In this document: one piece after another, positions 51,889 through 62,814 of the stretch
How the letters are laid out: every line of letters starts with the position of its first letter
Numbering within the stretch: position 1 is the stretch's first letter
Source of the DNA: Sphingobium nicotianae
Lineage (GTDB): Bacteria > Pseudomonadota > Alphaproteobacteria > Sphingomonadales > Sphingomonadaceae
Direction: 5' to 3'
Assembly (NCBI RefSeq): GCF_018603885.1
Contig: NZ_JAHGAW010000012.1
Span: forward strand, 124,001-188,000
DNA length: 64,000 nucleotides
Notes under the pieces: model-generated
Databases searched by the model: none
What the model saw: only the letters and a program-made list of their open reading frames with translations
What the model was told of the DNA's origin: nothing
Translations under genes and position numbers: made by a program

Positions 51889-51906
51889 GCCGGAAATTTT
51901 TTCGGT
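51889..51906. promoter_or_regulatory. Predicted IclR operator upstream of DUF1592 operon
   Basis: GCCGGAAATTTTTTCGGT (reverse complement ACCGAAAAAATTTCCGGC) lies 50 bases before the DUF1592 start and 148 bases before iclR, so one site could control both. Its core is the same as in the other three copies. Confidence 0.6.
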
Positions 51907-51955
51907 AAAAGCAGACCGCAGTAGACGGCTCTAAGCGAGGGGCGGGAAGGCGAAA

Positions 51956-54403
51956 ATGGAACACGTCGCCGCGTCACAATTCCGCGGTTATCTGTGGCGC
52001 GATCACGATAGCACCGCAATCGCTCAGGGCGGCCGCGGTATCAGGCACCTGGTGATTGTCGGCTCCGTCGTCCTGCTGGCGCTGCTGGCTTATGTCTTTC
52101 CGGTGAAGACTGGCGAGGATCCGCAGATCGTCGAGTCGAGTATGATCGCCAAGGCGCCGCATCCGCTGATCGGCAAATATTGCATGGGGTGCCACGACAG
52201 CGTCGAGAAAACCGCAGGCGTTGCGTTTGACCAGATGAGCCTGAGCAATCCCGACCGCAACGGCGAGATGTGGGAAGCGGCCGTGCGTCGCCTGACGAGC
52301 GGGATGATGCCGCCGGCTGGCTCGGCGCGCCCGACCGAGCGCGAAAACATGGAGATGATCCGGGCGATCACGACCCGGCTCGACGCCGCCAATCCGGCAC
52401 CGGCGCCCACGGTGCTGCGCCGCCTGACCCGCACCGAATATGGCAATGTGATCCGTGACATGCTGGGTATCCATGTCGACGCGACCACGTTGCTGCCGCC
52501 TGACCCCGCGGTGAAAGGTTTCGACAATATCGGTGAAGTACTCACCACCTCGCCGGCGCTTGTGCAGGGCTATCTCAATGCCGGCATGAAGATCAGCCAG
52601 CTTGCGGTGGGCGATCCCAACCTGACCTCGTCGCGGCGCGTCTTCACCCTCCCGCACAAGCTCAATAATGATCGCTACATCGAAGGTCTGCCGCTCGGCA
52701 CGCGCGGGGGCAAGCGCACGATGGTGCTGTTCCCGGTCGAGGGCGACTATATGTTTGAAGTGCGCCTTGGCGCGGGCAGCACGCTTTTCCAGAAGTTTGG
52801 CGGGGGCAAGTTGCCCAAGGTCGACCTGACTGTCGCGGGCAAGGCTTTCCCCGTCGACAAGGACGGCAAGGCCTGGGTCCACGTCCGGGCTGGAGAATAT
52901 CCGGTGACGACGGCGCTGCGCGATAACGACCTCGGCCCGGGGGTCGACGATATCTATTCCACCTACAATATTCGCGGCGCGATCGTCGACTTCGCCGTCC
53001 AGGGACCATTCAGGGCGAAGAGTGGCGGCAGGACCGTCAGCCGCGACCGGATATTCACCTGCTACCCGCGCAAGCCCTACGAGGAGCGGACGTGCGCGCG
53101 CACCATCGTCGCGCGGCTGGCGAGCCAGGCGTTCCGGCGACCGATCGCGGAACAGGCGCCGGAGATGGACCTGCTGATGCGCTATTATGACCTGGGCCGG
53201 AAGACTGGCAATTTCGAGAGCGGTGTCCAGCGCGCGCTGGCTTATATTCTCGTCGATCCGCGCTTCCTCTACAAGGTGGAGCAGGAGCCTCGCGGCATCG
53301 CGCCCGGCATCATCTATGCCGTGAACCCGGTCGAGTTGGCGTCACGCCTCGCCTTCTTCCTGTGGAGCAGCGCCCCCGACGATCAGCTTATGGCCTCGGC
53401 GATCAGCGGGAAGCTTACTCAGCCCGCTGAGCTGGAACGACAGGTGCGCAGGATGATCGCGGACCGCCGCGCCGATGCGCTCGCGGACAATTTCGCCCAA
53501 CAATGGTTCCGGCTGAAGGAGCTCGACAGCGCCGAGCGCGAGAGCAAGGATTTCGACGATAATCTGCGCTACGCCATGGGGCAGGAAACCAAATTGCTGT
53601 TCCAGAGCGTGATGCGTGGCGACCGGCCCGTCACCGAACTGCTCAACGCGGACTATACTTACGTCAACGAGCGGCTGGCGCGGCACTATGGCATGCCTGG
53701 CATCAAGGGCGACTATTTCCGGCGCGTTGCTCTCCCTGCGGACAGCCCGCGTCGGGGTCTGCTCGGTCAGGCCAGCATCCTCACCGTGACCGCCGTGGCC
53801 AACCGGACCTCGCCGGTCATTCGTGGCGCCTGGGTGCTGGACAATATTCTCGGCGTACCGCCCTCGCCGCCACCTCCCGGCGTAGAGGTCAATCTTGACG
53901 CGGCGGGCAAGACGCCCACGACGTTGCGGGAAAGGCTGGCAATCCATCGCAAGAGCGCCGTCTGTGCAACCTGCCACAATATGATGGATCCGATCGGCCT
54001 CTCCATGGAGAATTTCGATCAGGTTGGAAAATGGCGGACGCTGGATGGCAAGCTGCCGATCGATGCTACCGGGAGCCTTGTTGACGGTACGCAGCTCAAT
54101 GGCATTGCGGATCTGCGCAGTGCGCTGCTCAGGCGCTCGGATGCCTTCACTGCGACCGCAACGTCCAAGCTGATGACCTATGCGCTTGGGCGGCCAGTGA
54201 CCTATCGCGAAATGCCAGCCATCCGGCAGGTGCTGAACGACGCATCGCGCCAGAATAACCGCTTCGTATCGCTCGTTCTGGGTATCGTCAAAAGCCAGCC
54301 CTTCCAGACCCGAACGAAGCCCGGCCCGATCGCCGGCGTAGGACCGGTGCGCTCGACCCAGGCCGAGCCACCCAAAAGCGAGAAGAAGAGGAAAGCTGCC
54401 TGA
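51956..54403 (+). CDS. DUF1592-family multidomain cytochrome c-like protein
   Basis: 815 residues. A signal/anchor helix (about 31-50) is followed by a c-type haem motif CMGCH (76-80) in a Planctomycete-cytochrome-like N-terminal domain, then the PSD domains DUF1587, DUF1595, DUF1592, DUF1588 and DUF1585 in order; a second haem motif CATCH (670-674) lies in the DUF1588 part, and the end FVSLVLGIVKSQPFQ is typical of DUF1585. It is predicted to be periplasmic and to transfer electrons in an unknown oxidation. Such proteins are nearly always paired with DUF1552 proteins, as here. GGGAAGG precedes the ATG. It overlaps the VOC gene by 1 base. Confidence 0.88.
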   Translation: MEHVAASQFRGYLWRDHDSTAIAQGGRGIRHLVIVGSVVLLALLAYVFPVKTGEDPQIVESSMIAKAPHPLIGKYCMGCHDSVEKTAGVAFDQMSLSNPDRNGEMWEAAVRRLTSGMMPPAGSARPTERENMEMIRAITTRLDAANPAPAPTVLRRLTRTEYGNVIRDMLGIHVDATTLLPPDPAVKGFDNIGEVLTTSPALVQGYLNAGMKISQLAVGDPNLTSSRRVFTLPHKLNNDRYIEGLPLGTRGGKRTMVLFPVEGDYMFEVRLGAGSTLFQKFGGGKLPKVDLTVAGKAFPVDKDGKAWVHVRAGEYPVTTALRDNDLGPGVDDIYSTYNIRGAIVDFAVQGPFRAKSGGRTVSRDRIFTCYPRKPYEERTCARTIVARLASQAFRRPIAEQAPEMDLLMRYYDLGRKTGNFESGVQRALAYILVDPRFLYKVEQEPRGIAPGIIYAVNPVELASRLAFFLWSSAPDDQLMASAISGKLTQPAELERQVRRMIADRRADALADNFAQQWFRLKELDSAERESKDFDDNLRYAMGQETKLLFQSVMRGDRPVTELLNADYTYVNERLARHYGMPGIKGDYFRRVALPADSPRRGLLGQASILTVTAVANRTSPVIRGAWVLDNILGVPPSPPPPGVEVNLDAAGKTPTTLRERLAIHRKSAVCATCHNMMDPIGLSMENFDQVGKWRTLDGKLPIDATGSLVDGTQLNGIADLRSALLRRSDAFTATATSKLMTYALGRPVTYREMPAIRQVLNDASRQNNRFVSLVLGIVKSQPFQTRTKPGPIAGVGPVRSTQAEPPKSEKKRKAA

Positions 54404-55233
54404 TGGATATCGACAGTCCCAATCGCCGGCACTTGCTAATCGCCGCGGCTGGCCTGCCGCTGCTCGCGAGCGGATGGTCTGCATTTGCGGCCGATTTGCG
54501 GGGTGATGAACTGCCGCTCATTACCACCGGTCTTGAGCATTTCGCCATGACCGTGCCGGACGTCACGAAATGCGCGACCTTCTACTGCTCGGTGTTCGGG
54601 CATGGCCTGTTCAGAGAAAAGGATCCCCCGCTTCGCTATTACGTGATGATCGGCAAGGCCTATATCGCCGTCGGCCATCGCGATGGCCTGCCCAAGCCGA
54701 TCATGGACCATTATTGCGTGACGGTCGAAGGCTATGACCGTGACAAGATGAACGCCGCCATTTCCGCCGCCGGCCTGACGCCGGGGGGGCGCGGCCTTGT
54801 GAATGATCCGGACAAGATCGGGCTGCAATTGCTCCCCGATCCGGCCGGGCTCGTCGACACCAATGTACCGGCCGATCGCATCCTCGGGCGCGGCTATGGC
54901 CTCGTCCAGCCCTTCGGGATGGATCATGTGTTGCTGCGCGTGGCCGATCTCGACCGGGCAGCGAAATTCTACGACCGCTTCTTCGCGCGTGTTCGCGCCA
55001 GGGATGCAGGCGAGATCTGGTATCGCGCGGCCGATACGACCGTGCGGCTCGCCAAGGCCGTGAATGGCAATACCGGGTTCAAGCGCGTCGGCATTCGTGT
55101 CGGCCCGTATGATGCCGCCAAGGTCGGGAAGGGCCTTGCCAAGCTGGGCGCCAGCGTCGCGCCGGGCGCCAGCGATGCCCGTCTGCGGTTCACGGATCTG
55201 GACGGTTTCGAGGTCGAACTGGTCAAGGTGTGA
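54403..55233 (+). CDS. Exported VOC (glyoxalase-fold) protein
   Basis: 276 residues with a Tat-like N-terminus NRRHLLIAAAGLPLLASG and a cleavage region SAFAAD. Two vicinal-oxygen-chelate modules follow: GLEHFAMTVPDVTKCATFYC (about 40-60) with MDHYCVTVEGY, and GMDHVLLRVADLDRAAKFYD (about 172-195) with LDGFEVELV at the end. His and Glu residues typical of VOC metal binding are in EHFAM, DHVLL and FEVEL. VOC enzymes include extradiol dioxygenases, glyoxalases and epimerases; export of one is unusual. It starts within the DUF1592 stop (TGATG) and is part of the same operon. Confidence 0.85.
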   Translation: MDIDSPNRRHLLIAAAGLPLLASGWSAFAADLRGDELPLITTGLEHFAMTVPDVTKCATFYCSVFGHGLFREKDPPLRYYVMIGKAYIAVGHRDGLPKPIMDHYCVTVEGYDRDKMNAAISAAGLTPGGRGLVNDPDKIGLQLLPDPAGLVDTNVPADRILGRGYGLVQPFGMDHVLLRVADLDRAAKFYDRFFARVRARDAGEIWYRAADTTVRLAKAVNGNTGFKRVGIRVGPYDAAKVGKGLAKLGASVAPGASDARLRFTDLDGFEVELVKV

Positions 55234-55278
55234 GGGCTGCTTCACGCCCGGATCGGCCGGTCAGAAAGGTTGAGTGAG

Positions 55279-56607
55279 ATGCATTATATCACCAAAAAGC
55301 ACCTGTCTCGCCGGACACTGCTGCGCGGCATGGGTGATGTTGCGCTGGCTTTGCCATTCCTGGAATCGATGCTCCCGGCGGCCATTGGCCAGTCTTCGCC
55401 CAAGCGCCGCACCCGGCTCGGCTTCTATTATGTGCCGCATGGCGCGGTGATGGATAAATGGATGCCGGCGACCGACGGCGCAAACTTTGCCATGTCGCCC
55501 ACGCTGCGGTCGCTTGAACCCTATCGCCAATGGCTGAACGTGGTCAGCGATATGGCGCTGCCGCTGGCCTATACCGAGGATGCCTCGGCAGCGGCCAATC
55601 ATTCCAGCAGCTGTGCCAGCTATCTGAGCGGCGCGGCCATGCACAAGAATGAGAACCGTCTCGGCGTGACCGTCGATCAAGTCGCTGTGCGGCAGATCGG
55701 TCAGGATACGCCGCTGCCATCGCTGGAGCTTGGGCTGGAGGGGAGTTCTTCCACGTGCGGCGAAGGCTGGAGTTGCGCCTATCGCGACAGCCTCGCCTGG
55801 TGGGACGAGCACACGCCGCTGCCGATCGAGCGCAATCCGCAGGCGGTGTTCGAGCGGCTGTTCGGCGACGGCAAGGACGCCAATGCGCGCGCCGCAAGCC
55901 GTCAGCAGGCCGCCAGCATTCTCGATGGCGTGGTCGGCGAAGCCTCGGCCCTGCAGCGCAGCCTGCCCGCGTCCGACAAGCAGCGGCTCGACCAGTATCT
56001 GACCGACGTGCGCGAAGTGGAGCGGCGTGTTGCGCTTGCGGATCAACAGGCGGCCGGCGACCTCGAACTTCCCCCGACGCCCGTCGGCATTCCGAGCGAT
56101 TTCGAGGATCATATCAAGATGATGTTCGATCTCCAGGTGCTGGCCTGGCAGACCGAGATGACGCGAATCTCGACCTTCATGCTCGCGGTCGAGAACAGCA
56201 ACGCCATCTATCCCAAGAGCGGTGTGCGCGAGGCCTTCCATCCGCTCTCGCATCATTCGAACATCCAGGCGAACAAGGACAAGCTGGCGCAACTCAATGC
56301 CTATCATGTCAGCATGTTCGCCTATTTGCTCGAGAAGATGAGGACCACGCCGGACGGGGACGGAACGCTTCTCGACAACAGCATGCTGATGTGGGGCAGC
56401 GGCATGGCCGACAGCAACGTGCACAATCATGATCCCGTACCGCTCATTGTCGTGGGTGGCGGCTCGGGCGCGATCAGGGGCAATCGCCATATCCGGACGG
56501 GGCCGGGCCGGAAGACCCCGGTGTCCAATCTGCTTCTCGCCATGCTTCAGAAAGCCAACATCAATGTCGATAAATTCGGCGACAGCACCGGTGTCGTGGA
56601 CCTCTAG
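55279..56607 (+). CDS. DUF1552 protein, Tat-exported
   Basis: 442 residues from ATG 55279 (a TTG at 55270 is possible). The Tat signal is LSRRTLLRGMG. The mature part carries DUF1552 marks: GFYYVPHGAVMDKWMP, SCASYLSGAAMH, MSVFAY-like segment YHVSMFAYLLEKM, and DNSMLMWGSGMADSNVHNHD. The fold is related to the DUF1501/alkaline-phosphatase-like group. Function unknown, but it is the standard partner of DUF1592-family cytochromes. It follows the VOC gene by 45 bases. Confidence 0.9.
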   Translation: MHYITKKHLSRRTLLRGMGDVALALPFLESMLPAAIGQSSPKRRTRLGFYYVPHGAVMDKWMPATDGANFAMSPTLRSLEPYRQWLNVVSDMALPLAYTEDASAAANHSSSCASYLSGAAMHKNENRLGVTVDQVAVRQIGQDTPLPSLELGLEGSSSTCGEGWSCAYRDSLAWWDEHTPLPIERNPQAVFERLFGDGKDANARAASRQQAASILDGVVGEASALQRSLPASDKQRLDQYLTDVREVERRVALADQQAAGDLELPPTPVGIPSDFEDHIKMMFDLQVLAWQTEMTRISTFMLAVENSNAIYPKSGVREAFHPLSHHSNIQANKDKLAQLNAYHVSMFAYLLEKMRTTPDGDGTLLDNSMLMWGSGMADSNVHNHDPVPLIVVGGGSGAIRGNRHIRTGPGRKTPVSNLLLAMLQKANINVDKFGDSTGVVDL

Positions 56608-58372
56608 ATTGTCTCTGCCGCGGCGTCCTGCCGCGATCGCGATCATTCTGGTCCTTGCCGTTGTCGTCATTCTCCTCGCGGTTGAGCAGATGCGTCCCCG
56701 CGCGCCTGTCCTGCCAGCGGAGCAGGCGAGCGCGCTCGGCCTGCGCATGGCGGAGGCAGCACGGAACCAGGACACGGCAACTGTCCGATCGTTGCTGGAA
56801 CAAGGCGCGGACCCCAACCGGCCGAGCCAGGACGGCACACCGGCGGCGCTCTGGGCCACGCATCATTCCGATGCGGCGACGCTCAAGCTCCTCATCGACT
56901 ATGGCGCCGACGTCAACCGGGCGAACCGCTATGGCCTCACCGCGCTGCATCTGGCGAGCAATCAGGGCGAGGATGAGCTTGCGGAAATCCTGCTCAGGGC
57001 AGGCGCAAAGCCTGGCACACCGGACGAGCGGGGCGAGACGCCGCTGATGATGGCGGCGCGTGGGGGCTCGGCCGCGATCGTCGATATGCTGCTCGATGCT
57101 GGCGCGGCGGTCGATGCGAGCGACAAGGTCCATAACGTCACGCCTCTGATGCTGGCCGGCTGGTATGCTCATCCCGAAGTGACGCGCAGACTGCTGGCGG
57201 CGAAGGCGAAGATCGACGCGAGGACGACGCTCGGCCCGGTGCCCAAATTTACGCCTCCCGGCTTCGGCAATGGCTCGCATGGCGACGGGATCGTGCGCGG
57301 CGGCGTCCCGCCACAGGGGCAGCGCGCCGCCGCGCCGGGCGGCATGACGGCCCTGCTTTATGCCGCCCGTGGCGGCGACCTCGAATCGGTCAGAATGCTG
57401 GTCGATGCCGGAGCGTCGATCGAGCAGGGCGAGGCCAATGCGGTTCGGCCCCTCCTCATGGCGATCCTCAACAATCGCATGGACATTGCAACCTTCCTTA
57501 TCGGCAAGGGCGCCAATGTGAATGCGGCGGATTTTTATGGTCGCGCGCCGCTCTGGTCGGCCGTCGAGATGCGCAATGTCGAGTATCCGAGCGACACCTC
57601 GGGCGAGCATGACGTCGACCGCCCGGCCGTGCTCAAGGTGATCGAACTGCTGCTGCAGAAGGGCGCCGATCCCAATGCGAGATTGAAGGAATATCCCCCG
57701 ACGCGGAACTTCCTGATGCAGGGCGGTTCGCTCTCCTGGGTGGACTTCACCGGGCAGACGCCATTCCTGCGTGCGGCCCTCTCGGGAGACGTCACCGTCA
57801 TGAAGCTGCTGATCAAATATCGCGCGGATCCCAACATCGCGACACTGCGCGGCACCACGCCGCTCATGGCAGCTGCGGGAGTCAACTGGGTCTATTACCA
57901 GACCTATGACGAGGGCGAGGACCAACTGATCGAAGCGATCAAGCTCTGCATGAAATATGGGCAGGATGTGAACGCCGCAAACTCGATGAAGGTCACGGCG
58001 CTGCATGGCGCTGCGAACCGGGGGGCAGACAAGATTCTGCGGTTCCTCGTCGATCACGGGGGGCGGCTGGAGGATGCGGACGATCAGGGGCGCACGGCGC
58101 TCAGCTGGGCGCACGGCGTGTTCCTGGCGACGCTGCCGGCGGTCGCCAAACCCAGCACGATCGCCCTGATCGAACAATTGTGCGCGGCGCGCGGATTGCA
58201 GTGCGAGGGCAGCAAGGCGCCGGTCAAGACGGGCCCGGGGCGTACTGCCGGTGGCGCGAGCTCTGGCGGTCTCGTCCGTCCGGGCGGTTTGGGCGGCCTC
58301 GGCGGCGCGAAGCCGGTGAATGCGATCGTCCGGCCGGGGCAACAACAGAGGGGAAGGGCTAAGCGCCGATGA
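56591..58372 (+). CDS. Membrane-anchored ankyrin repeat protein
   Basis: About 593 residues; the start is uncertain (GTG 56591, inside the end of the DUF1552 gene, or TTG 56609 just after it). A single N-terminal helix (about 14-33, AIAIILVLAVVVILLAVEQM) anchors it, with the repeats on the periplasmic side if the helix is a signal anchor. About ten ankyrin repeats span 48-520 (for example GLTALHLASNQGEDELAEIL, TPLMMAARGGSAAIVDML), interrupted by Pro/Gly-rich loops at about 215-250 and 330-385, and a Gly-rich C-terminal tail follows. It probably organises the cytochrome and DUF1552 proteins. It overlaps the next gene by 4 bases (ATGA). Confidence 0.88.
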   Translation: MSWTSRLSLPRRPAAIAIILVLAVVVILLAVEQMRPRAPVLPAEQASALGLRMAEAARNQDTATVRSLLEQGADPNRPSQDGTPAALWATHHSDAATLKLLIDYGADVNRANRYGLTALHLASNQGEDELAEILLRAGAKPGTPDERGETPLMMAARGGSAAIVDMLLDAGAAVDASDKVHNVTPLMLAGWYAHPEVTRRLLAAKAKIDARTTLGPVPKFTPPGFGNGSHGDGIVRGGVPPQGQRAAAPGGMTALLYAARGGDLESVRMLVDAGASIEQGEANAVRPLLMAILNNRMDIATFLIGKGANVNAADFYGRAPLWSAVEMRNVEYPSDTSGEHDVDRPAVLKVIELLLQKGADPNARLKEYPPTRNFLMQGGSLSWVDFTGQTPFLRAALSGDVTVMKLLIKYRADPNIATLRGTTPLMAAAGVNWVYYQTYDEGEDQLIEAIKLCMKYGQDVNAANSMKVTALHGAANRGADKILRFLVDHGGRLEDADDQGRTALSWAHGVFLATLPAVAKPSTIALIEQLCAARGLQCEGSKAPVKTGPGRTAGGASSGGLVRPGGLGGLGGAKPVNAIVRPGQQQRGRAKRR

Positions 58373-59238
58373 ATGATTTCATATTTTTTCTCGGCCGCTT
58401 TCACGTTCTCGTCCTCCATCTTCCGATCGGCATCCTGCTTCTGGCGGTGTTGATGGAAATATTGTCGCGGCGAGCGCGCTTTGCGGCGCTGGGGCCGGCC
58501 GTATCGCTCGTCTGGCTGGCGGGCGCGCTCACCGCGCTGGTGACGGTGGCACTGGGTTATATGCACGCCTCGGAGCCAGGCTTCACCGGGCCGGCGGTCA
58601 ACCATCATCGCTGGGCAGGCACATTGCTGGCGCTGGCCGCCATCCTCGTCTGGGCCTGGCGACTGGAAGCGCCGGCGATGTTCGCCAAGGTCTGGCCGGT
58701 GCCGCTGGCAGCGATCGTCCTGCTCCTCTCGATCACCGGCCATCTGGGTGGAAACCTGACCCACGGATCCACCTATCTCACCGAGTTCGCCCCCGGGCCG
58801 TTCCGGACCATGGCAGGAGGCGGCAAAAGCGCGCCGGAAGATGCACCACGTCCCAAGGTCACGGACATCGCCAAGGCGGACATCTATCTGGACATCGTGG
58901 CGCCCGCGCTGCGCGACCGTTGCGGCTCTTGCCACAATGATGACAAGAAGCGCGGCGGGCTCTCGCTCGTGCATTATGATGCGCTGATGAAGGGCGGCGA
59001 GGATGGGCCGATCATCGCGTCCAAGGACCCGGGTAAGAGCGATCTCTACCGTCGCATCACGCTACCGCGCGACAATTTCGACTATATGCCCAAGAATAAC
59101 AAGACACCGCTCGATGCAGCCCAGAAAGAGGCAATCCGCTGGTGGATCAGCGTCGGTGCACCAAAGGAGGGGCTCGTCGGCAAACTCGCGCCGCCCGCCG
59201 ACGTCTACGCCGCCTTAAAGAAGGCTGTCGCCTCCTAA
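58369..59238 (+). CDS. DUF2231 membrane protein fused to cytochrome c domain
   Basis: 289 residues. The N-terminal half has four helices (about 10-30, 45-64, 83-100, 108-126) with RFHVLVLHLPIGILLLAVL, the DUF2231 signature; paired His residues (HH at 79-80 and in HLPIG, GHLGG) could bind haem b. The C-terminal half is periplasmic and has a c-type motif CGSCH (185-189) followed by KKRGGLSLVHYDALMKGG, the Planctomycete-cytochrome (PSCyt1) type. It could pass electrons between the periplasmic haems of the DUF1592 protein and the membrane quinone pool. Last gene of the operon. Confidence 0.87.
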   Translation: MNDFIFFLGRFHVLVLHLPIGILLLAVLMEILSRRARFAALGPAVSLVWLAGALTALVTVALGYMHASEPGFTGPAVNHHRWAGTLLALAAILVWAWRLEAPAMFAKVWPVPLAAIVLLLSITGHLGGNLTHGSTYLTEFAPGPFRTMAGGGKSAPEDAPRPKVTDIAKADIYLDIVAPALRDRCGSCHNDDKKRGGLSLVHYDALMKGGEDGPIIASKDPGKSDLYRRITLPRDNFDYMPKNNKTPLDAAQKEAIRWWISVGAPKEGLVGKLAPPADVYAALKKAVAS

Positions 59239-59257
59239 TCGATGAGATCGGGCACGT

Positions 59258-59392
59258 CGCTTCGCGCTCCCGCGCGCGTCAGTGCTGCTGATGGGGCCGA
59301 TCGCCGCAGGTAAAAGCCAACTCGCACGGATCTACGAGCTCAAGAAGGTCAAGCACCAGATCGCCACGGCGCACAGCTCATCCTGCCGATGA
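59258..59392 (+). pseudogene. Remnant resembling RtcR (sigma-54 RNA-repair regulator)
   Basis: A short frame reads LPRASVLLMGPIAAGKSQLA followed by RIYELKKVKHQI and then loses similarity, stopping at TGA 59390. This matches the Walker A region of RtcR-type activators (…LLTGPTGAGKSQLARRIYELK-ARHQ…), with the usual TG replaced by IA. No start, no upstream sensor domain and no downstream ATPase remain. The rest of the gap to 59540 holds no recognisable gene. It lies at the right border of the accessory block, next to gyrB. Confidence 0.6.
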
Positions 59393-59540
59393 CGTCTCCC
59401 TCATGCAGGCGCGCCGCCACGAAATCCGACATGGCGAGGATGACAGCTGTGGCGCCGATACGCCGGCTTGTCCGAGTTCGATGATCGGGGCCTGAGCCGA
59501 GCAGTTCCGGAATTGAGGCCAAGCTGGTACGCGTTCTCAC

Positions 59541-62261
<2,721 letters not shown>

Positions 62262-62357
62262 CTATAGTGCAAATGGCGCCGAACGGTGGTCATGGTAGGT
62301 TCAGCGCTCGCACGATATAGCGACCACTGATATGACCTTAGGAAGGACTGTCACGCC

Positions 62358-62759
62358 ATGCGTATCTTCCCCGCTCTCGTCGCCGGCGCCGCGTTGCTCG
62401 CGGGCCTGCCGGCCGTCGCCAAGACCGACAATGCCAAGGGCGAGGCGGCGCTCGCCAAGGCGCTGGCCGGCCGCGTCGCCGGCAAGCCGGTCTCCTGCAT
62501 CAATCTGCGCGACATCCGCTCCACCACCATCATCGACGGCACGGCGATCCTCTATTATGCCGGAAGCACCATCTATGTGAACCGGCCGGCGGACCCCGGC
62601 TCGCTCGACGACGACGACGTCATGGTCACCAAGACCAGCCTCAGCCAGCTCTGCAATGTGGACGTCGTGCATCTGGTCGACCGCTCGACGCGGTTTCCGA
62701 GCGGGTTCGTCAATCTGAGCAAGTTCGTGCCTTACACCAAGCCGGGCAAGGCGCGCTGA
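62358..62759 (+). CDS. Small secreted conserved protein of sphingomonad type
   Basis: 133 residues with a Sec signal (MRIFPALVAGAALLAGLPAVAK) and a mature part that begins with an Ala/Lys-rich helix and contains two cysteines, in KPVSCINLRDI and SQLCNVDVVH, that could form a disulfide. The core reads TTIIDGTAILYYAGSTIYVN, suggesting a beta-rich domain. Proteins of this kind occur in many sphingomonads but no function was recognised. GGAAGGA precedes the start. The gap between it and gyrB (279 bases) is AT-richer near 62240-62330 and holds the promoters. Confidence 0.75.
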   Translation: MRIFPALVAGAALLAGLPAVAKTDNAKGEAALAKALAGRVAGKPVSCINLRDIRSTTIIDGTAILYYAGSTIYVNRPADPGSLDDDDVMVTKTSLSQLCNVDVVHLVDRSTRFPSGFVNLSKFVPYTKPGKAR

Positions 62760-62814
62760 GATCCTTGGGCCCCTCCCGCTGAGCTTCGCTCCAGGGGAGG
62801 GGCGAAGAAGGATC
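62760..62814. terminator. Bidirectional terminator between convergent genes
   Basis: Nested inverted repeats: GATCCTT (62760-62766) with AAGGATC (62808-62814) and GCCCCTCCC (62769-62777) with GGGAGGGGC (62795-62803). It fills the gap between the small secreted protein gene and ppa, overlapping the ppa stop. Confidence 0.6.

Noticed and set aside
56429..56590. Upstream extension of the ankyrin frame into the DUF1552 gene
   Set aside because: Lies wholly inside the DUF1552 coding end and lacks ankyrin similarity.
59349..59540. 63-codon minus-strand frame between the rtcR remnant and gyrB
   Set aside because: No recognised family and it overlaps the remnant; AVILAMSDFVAARLHEGDVI could be a relic but the origin is unclear.
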